A DNA stretch of 23,434 nt. It comes from Chrysochromulina tobinii. Its lineage: Eukaryota > Haptophyta > Prymnesiales > Chrysochromulinaceae. The stretch is taken from NCBI GenBank assembly GCA_001275005.1, contig JWZX01003046.1:1-23434 (forward strand). Reading direction: 5' to 3'. The notes below the pieces were generated by a model that was given only the letters and a program-made list of their open reading frames with translations, was not told the DNA's origin and made no database searches. Positions 1 through 7,062 of this stretch are shown one piece after another; position 1 is the stretch's first letter; each line of letters begins with the position of its first letter. The position numbers and the translations under genes were made by a program.

Positions 1-222
1 CGAACGGCTTCAGGTGTGCCACCGCTTCGCTCACCGTGCCGTAGCCCACCTTGCCGAGCAGCACGTCGGTGGCATCAATGAGGTCAGGCGTGTACTCGTC
101 GGCGGGCGCCTTGATGAAATTGGGCGGCAGCGTGGGCGTCGGGAGCGCCGTACACACTATGCACACCCAGCCGGCGGGTAAGAAGGACTCACCGAGCTTC
201 CAGGTCTCTGGGTGTGCGCCGC
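1..222 (-). pseudogene. Truncated second copy of the arabinokinase N-terminal domain
   Basis: These 222 bases match 18728-18949, inside exon 1 of the arabinokinase gene, with only two differences (window 89 C for T; window 134 G for C). Both fall at third codon positions and are synonymous (Thr and Pro codons). On the minus strand the copy encodes about residues 229-302 of that protein. It is cut on its 5' side (window 222/223) by a run of ten A and unrelated sequence. Its 3' side runs off the window, 32 bases short of where the intron 1 junction should be, so I cannot tell whether the copy carries introns. It may be a fragment, the end of a recent paralogue to the left, or an assembly artefact. 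Confidence 0.85.
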
Positions 223-448
223 AAAAAAAAAACCCGACCAGGTCTTCGCCGAAGTGGATGCTAGAGTGACCGCCGCTCGGAAGTCGATCACCCACCCCGA
301 GCTTGCCGAGATGCACGTTGACATGCTCGCCGAGCAGATCTGCGCGCTGATGAGCGAGCCGATGCCCATCATGGCGCGCGACCGGCGCAATTTTGTCATG
401 CGCTGGCACAGCCAACAGGAAAATATGCGCCGGCGCCGCCGCTCATAG
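212..448 (+). other. Chimeric short ORF of unknown function
   Basis: A 78-codon ORF opens with ATG in the antisense of the arabinokinase copy, crosses the A-run (read as lysines) and continues through 233-448 to a TAG. The part after the A-run has balanced amino-acid composition, with helical stretches rich in Ala, Glu, Met and Leu, and ends in a run of arginines. That resembles the C-terminal exon of a real protein more than random GC-rich sequence. I do not recognise the family. The first residues are almost certainly not the native start; the true upstream exon may have been replaced by the duplicated segment. Confidence 0.3.
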
Positions 449-1105
449 GCGCACGTGGGACCTGAGAGTGTTGACTGGCGTGTCGCAGTCGAACGAGCGG
501 GGGTAGACGTAGGGAGACGCCGCGCAGCGCACCGCACCAGTGAGGAGTGAGGCCACCTCCCTCACGGTACGGTGGAACGGTTTTAATAGAGCGCGCAGGC
601 AAGCGCTGCAGAGCCGGGCACGCACACGACGCATACTCATTATACATTAATCCCCTCCCGAAATGTTACATGTACCGCAACGGCGGTGAAATGTTACCGC
701 ATACCAACGAGCCGAGCGGCCGCGCAGTCAATCGCCCAGAGCGCCCAGTCGCAGAGGTCCCAATGTGGTGCTGAAAGCAGAATGGACGGTTCAAATGAGA
801 AGCAATTCCGCTCACTTCACGGCTCGTGCTGCTTGAATGATGCGTCGCTGCCGTTGGCAAACATATCACCCATGCGCACGGCGAATTGGTAGGCGCTCTT
901 GATACGTCTCCACCCTATGCGTCGTGTCAAGCTCATCAGCTCTCAGGGTCGATTGGTGCTGCGGGTGGTTACGAATTGCGTGGACACTCATGCCAGGTAT
1001 TTAAGGGCCAGGGCGCTCTGATGGTCGATTGATGCTGCGGGTGCCTCAGGAGCTTCTGCCGACCCCTTACCATCCCCTAGTAATCCCCTAGGACTGTCTC
1101 CTGCG
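449..1105. other. Intergenic, no gene seen
   Basis: No supported ORF. The stretch lies downstream of the phosphatase stop and holds a 20-bp imperfect direct repeat (948-967 and 1024-1043, one mismatch), probably in or near the phosphatase 3' UTR. Confidence 0.5.
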
Positions 1106-2878
1106 CTATTCGGGACTGAATGACTTTTCGGTGGTCATCGCGCGGGGTCTCCGATTGCCTCCCTTGGTGATGGTCTTGTCGCCATCGAGGTTGGGGCCCG
1201 GCTTTTGCTTGGGGCCCGGCCAGAGCACGATACGATCCGTTTCGAAGAGCACCTGCGAGATGATGAGTGAGGCAATTAGAGCTCATCAGAATGCAATCAG
1301 GGAGGCAATCAGAGTGCACCTCGCTCTCGAGCCCCCTCAGGCCCATGGATGAGGAGTTCATGTGACTGCCATCGAAGATGCCCTTGAACGAGGGCTTCGT
1401 AAGAGTGGCATCAAAGGGCTTCTGGTCGCCCTGGCTAACAGCTGTAAGGCTCAGGAACAGTGCGCCACTCTTGGCACTCGAGTCGGCCAACATTTTGTTC
1501 GACACGCTTGTGGCGCTGCTATGCAGCGACGAGGTCATCAGCTGTGACATCGCGAACATCGCGAATCGCGTACCGCTCTTGACGCTTGGTTCGGTGGAGG
1601 AGCCCGCACACGAACTCACGCTTGGTTCGGTGGAGGAGCCCGCACACGAACTCACGCTTGGTTCGGTGGAGGAGCCGTGCGAGAACTCAGTGCGCTCCTT
1701 ATTCGGATCTGTCGCCTCGTACGATGGTCTGAGAGCTCGCCTTATGAAGGAACCGTGCGAGCTCTCATCGCGATAAGAGCTGTGCGAGCTCGGCGCGTTG
1801 CGAAACCAATTGTGCGCCGGCTGTGCAGCGCTCGTCGCAGGGCACTCCGCCGTGATGGCATCCGACAAACCTTTCCTGCCGCCCACGATGCACACGCACG
1901 TGATGTCGTCGCGCATTCCGCGAGCGCGCAGGGCTTCGTCCACGATCCTTTTGGCGGCCTCGTGCACGTCCTTTGACTTGAGGGCTCGCTTGATGACCGT
2001 CTCGCACGGGAGTGCATCCCACACACCGTCACTCGCGATCAGCACACAGGCGGCCTCAGGGAAGGGCATCACCTTGGTGTCGGGCACGGGGCTCAGCCAC
2101 GGCCCGCAATCGCTGTCGCCGATCGCGCGCGCGCAGCACACGCCACCTGGGAAGGCGCGCAGCGGCCCGTTCGGAAACCCGCCGACGACCACTTGCCCGA
2201 GCTTCCCCCCCGCCTCACTGACGCGACGACGTTCGTCGTCGCTCTCTTGCAGGCGGTGTTCGCTCGTGAGGCGGATCCCGGCCTGCTTGGGCTTCGCAGA
2301 ATTGGCAGGATTGGCAAGCACAAGGAAAGCAGCCGAGTCGCCCACGTTCCCCATCGTCAGCTCGCCGCGCGTCTCGTTGATCAGGCACACCGTTACCGTG
2401 GTGCCGGCCGTGTGCCGCTCGTCCGCGTGCAGCAGCGCGTGCAACCTGACGAAGGTGCGCTCAATGGCCTGCGCGAGCGCGCTGCCGCTCGAGTCCCCAC
2501 AGCTCTCCTCGGCAAGGAGTTCGAGGAGGTGCTTCAGCACGAACGAAGCTGCTTCAGGCCCGCCGTGACCGTCGCAATCGCCGCACATAGCACGACGTCT
2601 CCACCGATGACAAGTCGCTCAACGCGCAAGCCGTCCTCTCCCTTGACGCGCAACGCGTGCGAGCCAACAACGGAGGTCATGAGCGCGTGTGCATCAACCG
2701 CCACCACCGCACATTTATTCGGCAAGGACGGCGCCACTAAGTCCCCCAATGAATGTGCGGCGGGGTCAGAGGACTCGGAGGAGGCCAGGGTGCCGGATGT
2801 GTCGGCGCTCGTCAGCGACGAAGTGCCGTCCATCAATTCGACGGCCTCTTTCCGATCGACGCTCTGTTCAGCGCCCAT
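1106..2878 (-). CDS. PP2C-family (PPM) Ser/Thr protein phosphatase, apparent frameshift near 2588
   Basis: Metal-dependent Ser/Thr phosphatase of the PP2C fold. From the in-frame ATG at 2588, motifs appear in order: DGHGG (residues 6-10), GTTVTVCLI (62-70), GNVGDSAAFL (80-89), LTSEH (107-111), ARAIGDSDCGP (153-163), ASDGVWDAL (185-193) and RDDITCVCI (226-234). The metal-binding Asp of DGHGG, SDG and RDDIT are present. Upstream, another frame (2878 to about 2590) begins MGAEQS, a typical N-myristoylation start, and runs up to the DGHGG motif but needs a one-base shift to join it. No GT-AG intron fits there. The usual N-terminal R..ED motif is not obvious. After the catalytic domain comes a Ser-rich tail with 12-residue repeats. 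An intron at 1253-1319 joins residue ...ESE to a final 48-residue exon (1252-1106); reading through the intron instead gives a less convincing end at 1077. Total is about 567 residues. It is head-to-head with the Agenet gene. Confidence 0.88.
1253..1319 (-). other. Phosphatase intron, 67 bp, repeat-type
   Basis: Phase 0: GAG|GTGCAC ... TCGCAG|GTGCTC. It contains three GATTGC-like words and a CTCATC-rich 3' end, like the Agenet introns. AGGTGC is present at both junctions. Confidence 0.75.
1585..1678 (-). repeat. 36-bp in-frame minisatellite in the phosphatase tail
   Basis: Two identical 36-bp units (1585-1620, 1621-1656) and a partial third (1657 to about 1678). Each unit encodes 12 residues reading SSTEPSVSSCAG, so copy-number change keeps the frame. 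Confidence 0.95.
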
Positions 2879-3304
2879 GGGCTTGCTGTTTCACCGCCGG
2901 CGGCCGCCCCCTGACCCGCGCGTCGGGACGTCCGTCTCCGAAATCTTGCATTGGACCCACCCGAGCAGAGCCGTCCGCTCGGAATCCTACCGGGTACAAG
3001 TGCAAGTCAAGTCAAGTCAAGTCAAGTCAAGTCAAGTCAAGTCACATGTGAGGTCCAAATCTCGTCGTCATCTAGCAAAGCAAATACAAATAAATAAGGG
3101 CTGCTCCTCCCTGTGTCTTCTACGAGTTCCGGTGGGAATCGCTGTATCTTTCTCGAGATGCTGCTGTACTTCCTATCTAAGCTGCAACGCGCACCCGACT
3201 GCCAACTTCCCGGTACCTTGTATTCATGTGAAACACCCGAACGGCACACTCGTCGCACGTCTCCTCTCCTACTCACTCACTCGTGTATCACCTATAAGCA
3301 CAGG
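2879..3304. promoter_or_regulatory. Intergenic region between divergent phosphatase and Agenet genes
   Basis: 426 bp between two start codons pointing away from each other, so it probably holds both promoters. It contains a pentanucleotide microsatellite (3004-3043) and a short A/T-rich stretch at about 3080-3098. No specific factor site is recognised. Confidence 0.5.
3004..3043. repeat. (AAGTC)8 microsatellite
   Basis: Eight perfect tandem AAGTC units in the divergent intergenic region. Confidence 0.97.
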
Positions 3305-6300
3305 ATGGCTGAGTCCTCCGCCGAGTCGATGCAGATCGAACCGCCGCCCGATGCCGCACCGCGGGCCGAGGGCGCCGAGGCTCTCACTTCGCCCGCCGCA
3401 TTTCCCATTCCCGTGCTGCCGGCCGAGGGGCCGCCGGTCGCAGTCGGTGACCACATGGAGCTCACGTCCCTGGACGAGGGTCTCATCGGCTCATGGTACG
3501 CGGTCGAGATCGTCGAGGTCGAGCAGGAAGGCGAAGCCGACGTCGGCGCCGGCAAGCCCGCCGGCCCGCGCGCGCTCGTGACCTACACGGCATACCCCGA
3601 CCAAGACCAGGAGTGGGTGGCGCTCAACCGGATGAGGCCTGTGCCGCCGCCGGCGCCCGCCGGCCCGACGCCCACCGCGTGGACGCGCCGGCTCGCCAAT
3701 GGCGACCAGGTCGAGCTCTCCTATGAGAACGGCTGGTGGGAGGTGCAGTACCTCGGCCGGAGCGGCGCGACGCTGCGCGTGCACGCCGTACGCTACGGAA
3801 AGGTGCACGAGGTGGGGGCAGCGTTGCTGCGCCCGGGCTGGCAGCACCGCGCCTCAGACGATGAGTGGACTCTGATGCTGGGCGGCGTGACACGTACGAT
3901 CGCGGAGGTCGAGTCGATGCTTCACAAGCCGAGCCGCGCCGCCGCGCACGCTGTCAGCGCCGGTGCAAGCGGCGTAGGCACCTTGCCCGCTGACGGCGGC
4001 GGCGACGGCGGCGACGGCGGCGACGGCGGCGACGGCGGCGACGGCGGCGGCGCCGGGGGTGTCGCATCGTCGGTGGACGTCGTCGTCGGCGGCGGCGACC
4101 CCGATGCGACGTACAAGTGGGGCGTGGCGGTCGAGACGATGGCCGAGCTCGTCACCATCACGACGAGCGCCGGCTCTCTTACAGTGACGCCGTGGCATTC
4201 GGGCTACTTGTCGGGCGGTCGGACAGTCAAGGCCGCGGCGGTGCAGGCTGGGGACCTCTACACACTCACAGAGGACGGCGTGCCCGACAAAGTGCTCTCG
4301 GTGAGCCGCCAGCCGGCGCCTGGATGGAACACCGCCGAGGTGCTCAAGGTGAATGACGACTCGACTCTGCTCGTGGCGTACCTCGCGAACGCCGCCGAGC
4401 CGCCGAACGTCACCGTCGAGGTGGCCAACGTGCGTCCGGCACCGCCCGCGCCGCCCGCGGGCTGGGCTGCCAACGTACGCCAAGGGGAGCTGTGCGATGT
4501 GTACGAAGACGAGGCGTGGTGGGAGGCCACTGTGGAACGCATCGTGCGCCCGGGCGGCGTGGATAAAAAGGTGGCCAAGGCCAAGGTGAAACTGAGCTGC
4601 CGGCCCGCAGATGAGCCGCCAACAGAGGTTCGGCTGGCGCAGCTGCGGCCTCGATACACGTGGCAGGGCTGGGCGAATGGTTGGCTGTATGCCTGCGAGG
4701 GACGCACGCTGCCCGCGCAGCCCGGCCCAATGCCGCCACGTGCGCATAATCTGCCGAGCACCGAGGATGCGCCTGTCGCTGAGACGACTCGAGGGCGCAC
4801 TGTGGTCAAGCCAAAGGCCTTCCGCGACGGCAGCGGTGCCGCGGCCGGTGCGGGCGGCGCGGGCGGGCCTGTTGGGCTGAGCCGATCGTCGTCGATGGTG
4901 CCTATCTATGACGAGGCGCGCGTGCCCAAACTAGGCGAGCTGCTCGAGGTCGAGGTGCAGGGATTGCCTTTGATTGCCTTTGATTGCTTCTCTCATCAGG
5001 CATGCCCAAACTAGGCGAGCTGCTCGAGGTTGAGGTAGTGACGAAAATGCGGGGACAGCCTAGTGATTGCCTTTGATTGCCTCTCTCATCAGGTTGCCGT
5101 AGCCGAGGGGACTGCCTAGTGATTGCCTGTGGAGCCACTGATGGGCACTGATTGCCTTTCTCATTAGGTGGCCGAGGAAGAGGGGAACACGAATCAGGTG
5201 TCATGGAAGCCCGCCGAGGTGGTCGCGGTGCTCGGAGGGGGCCGGTTTCGCGCGATGGTGAACGGCGAAGAGGACTTCATCGAGGAGTTTGGGATGGAAG
5301 ATGAGCGCAAAGAGTGGCGCAAGGTGCCGCCGAGCGACATCCCGCGGGTGCAGAAGGCCAACGAGGCAGCCAAGAAGGTGGCGGTGGAAGCTCTCAAGAA
5401 GCTGCGGGCGCAAGAAGAGGCCGAAGCCGCCGCCAAGGCCGCCAAGGCCGCCGCCGCCAGCGCCGCTGGCCAGAAGCGCAAGAGCACGGCTGGCGCAGGC
5501 GGTGCGGAGGATGATAAGCCTCTGAGTGACCTCTGAGTGACCTCTGAGTGACCTCTGAGTGACCTCTGATGGCCTCTGAGTGACCTCTGAGTGACCTCTG
5601 AGTGACCTCTGATGGCCTCTGATGGCCTCCGATTGCGTCCCTCATCACTAGGTGCAGAGGATGATGAGCCTCTCAAGAAGAAAGTCCCGACGGTGCCAGC
5701 GTTCCGGTTCGGCTTCGGGATGGAGGTGGAGGTGCGTGGCGTCGAGGTGGGCTACGAGGGCAGCTGGTACTCGGCTGAAGTCCTTGCAGCCAAGGAAGCC
5801 GACTTCGCCACCGTCGTATACGATGAGCTCTTCGAGGCGCCCACGGCGAGCACTCAAGCAAAGGAAGAGGTGAATCATTTCTGACCTCGTTTACTCTGAT
5901 TTCTTCTTTTTTTGAGTTCCTCCAATGACCTCGAATGACCTCGAATGGCCACTGATGACCTGTGATTGCCTTCCTCGCCAGGTGCCGACGACGCGGCTAC
6001 GTCCCAAGCCGCCTGCGCCGCCGGCGGACTGGCAAGCCACTCTCAAGCCCGGCCACGATCTCGAAATGAGCCATGAGCAGGGCTGGTGGCCGATGAAGTT
6101 CGTCGCCAGGCAGCGCGATGCGCCCAAGCTGCTGCTCCATTCCACCCTCCACGGCACGCGCCACCTGATCGACGCGAGTGAGACTCGCCCGGGATGGAAA
6201 TGGAGTGCTCAACACGGCGGCGAATGGACTCTCAATGGGGTCGCTGCCGGCGCCGGCGCTGCCGGCGCCGGTGCCAGCGGCGGCAGAGGCATGGGCGGCG

Positions 6301-6335
6301 GCAGAGGCAGGGGCCGCGGCCGTGGCGGCAGGTAG
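3305..6335 (+). CDS. Multi-Agenet (Tudor-like) domain protein with RGG tail
   Basis: Exons 3305-4954, 5168-5501, 5652-5869 and 5982-6335 join to an 851-residue protein. It has seven Agenet-like units: about residues 47-113 (with GSWYAVEI and a closing MRPVPP), 132-178, 316-382, 393-449, 544-612, 684-745 (with GSWYSAEV) and 757-800. Typical Agenet features are the opening G-D/E-hydrophobic-E strand, the W-W/Y-x-A/V core and a closing 'LRP' signature. Between them lie a GGD run (about 231-252), an Ala/Lys-rich helix with a KRK basic patch (about 612-656), and a C-terminal Gly/Arg-rich RGG tail (about 825-851). Agenet domains are Royal-family folds that in plants bind histone tails or RNP partners; RGG tails often bind RNA. 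A chromatin or RNP adaptor is inferred, and the ligand is unknown. ATG 3305 is the first start before the conserved region. Confidence 0.82.
3995..4050 (+). repeat. GGCGGCGAC 9-bp repeat coding Gly-Gly-Asp
   Basis: About five tandem 9-bp units inside Agenet exon 1 make a flexible, acidic Gly-Gly-Asp linker between the first two Agenet units and the rest. Confidence 0.9.
4955..5167 (+). other. Agenet intron 1 (213 bp) with an internal exon copy
   Basis: Phase 0: GAG|GTGCAG ... CATTAG|GTGGCC. Splicing restores a continuous Agenet unit across the junction, while read-through reaches TAG at 5012. The intron holds seven GATTGC words and three 3'-end-like blocks ending near 4999, 5094 and 5167. 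The 34 bp at 4923-4956 (exon end) recur at 5003-5036 with one mismatch. Confidence 0.8.
5502..5651 (+). other. Agenet intron 2 (150 bp), minisatellite intron
   Basis: Phase 1: G|GTGCGG ... CACTAG|GTGCAG. Its body (about 5519-5630) is mostly tandem 12-bp CTCTGAGTGACC units and shorter variants carrying stop codons. The 23 bp at the donor (5501-5523) recur at the acceptor (5651-5673) with two mismatches. Confidence 0.8.
5870..5981 (+). other. Agenet intron 3 (112 bp)
   Basis: Phase 0: GAG|GTGAAT ... CGCCAG|GTGCCG. It contains tandem TGACCTCGAA units followed by TGATTGCCTTCCTCGCCAG. Splicing puts exon 4 in frame, and exon 4 carries the closing RLRPKPP signature of the sixth Agenet unit. Confidence 0.8.
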
Positions 6336-6397
6336 GGCAGGTACGGCAGGTACGGCGGCAGGTAGGGCGGCAGGTAGGGCCGTGGCGGCAGGTAGGG
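6318..6397 (+). repeat. Gly/Arg repeat running through the Agenet stop codon
   Basis: GGCGGCAGGTA-type units continue past the TAG at 6333. Further TAG codons at 6363, 6375 and 6393 lie in the same frame, within sequence that would otherwise read Gly-Arg-Tyr. Confidence 0.85.
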
Positions 6398-7062
6398 CAC
6401 GAGCGCGACGGGCCTCGGGACGAGCGCTCATACATGAGCGATGTGAGCTGTGGGGAAAAGTGGCGAAACCATCCCACCCTCGGCTGAGGGCACTAGCACG
6501 AGACTGTTCCAAGTAGACTCACATGGGCCTTCCCTGATGGACGGGAGTTGTCAGTTGAAGCTTAAACCGTGCTGGGGGCCGTCAGTGACGACCGAGAGGC
6601 AGAGAGCCACCGAGAAAGGTGCTTACGGTGTTTGGGTGTTACGGTCTACGCACTACGGTGCGGGGCCCGGCCGCAGCCCGGCCGGCCGCCGCGCCGCATA
6701 TTGGGTCACATCCGATGATTCTATAATGATTTTCGATAATTTGATTGAAGCAGATTTTATAAGTCAGTCAGTTTACAGTTACACCGGCGCGCGGCCCAAC
6801 ACGCTACCGTCCAGCCACATGCGACATGGGCATGCTGAACATGCTGCCGTAGGCCGTTCTACAGCCGGGCTGACAACACGCAATCTGAAACTGTTATTCA
6901 GATTTCAGGAAATTCAGCGCCCCCCCCTATACGAATGCGCCGCGCGCAGAGAGGCGGGCCGCTTTTTACCTTACCGGGAAAGTTTTTACTAGAAAAGTAG
7001 CAGCGCGACAACAGATTTCGTTTTTGCTGCGGAATCGCAACGTCGCATTTTGCGACTTTACA
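6336..7062. other. Intergenic, upstream of the EF-hand gene
   Basis: Apart from the Gly/Arg repeat at its left end, no gene is supported. About 6700-6780 is clearly more A/T-rich than its surroundings and includes TATAA-like words (near 6722 and 6764), so it may contribute to the promoter. No clear site can be named. Confidence 0.4.

Noticed and set aside
223-232. Poly-A tail of a retroposed arabinokinase transcript
   Set aside because: Relative to the coding strand the tract is on the 5' side, so it cannot be the mRNA tail. No target-site duplication is visible within the window.
1077-1319. Unspliced 503-codon version of the phosphatase ending at 1077
   Set aside because: The tail read through the intron is less protein-like than the spliced 48-residue exon. 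The GTGCAC...CGCAG intron matches the neighbouring intron family.
1798-2568. 256-codon plus-strand ORF antisense to the phosphatase
   Set aside because: Composition is Ser/Ala/Arg low complexity. The opposite strand has the full PP2C motif set.
3113-3304. Upstream extension of the Agenet ORF
   Set aside because: Opens at a non-ATG codon and covers promoter/5' UTR sequence. ATG 3305 directly precedes the protein-like sequence.
3854-4747. 297-codon minus-strand ORF antisense to Agenet exon 1
   Set aside because: No motif, and poly-Ala/Val from the GGD repeat. The plus strand carries recognisable Agenet units.
6450-6992. 180-codon plus-strand ORF between the Agenet and EF-hand genes
   Set aside because: Opens at GTG, not ATG; spans an A/T-rich intergenic stretch; no domain or plausible splice partner.
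7024-7062. Upstream TTG start for the EF-hand gene
   Set aside because: Eukaryotic initiation at TTG is unlikely, and ATG 7063 is in frame just 13 codons on.
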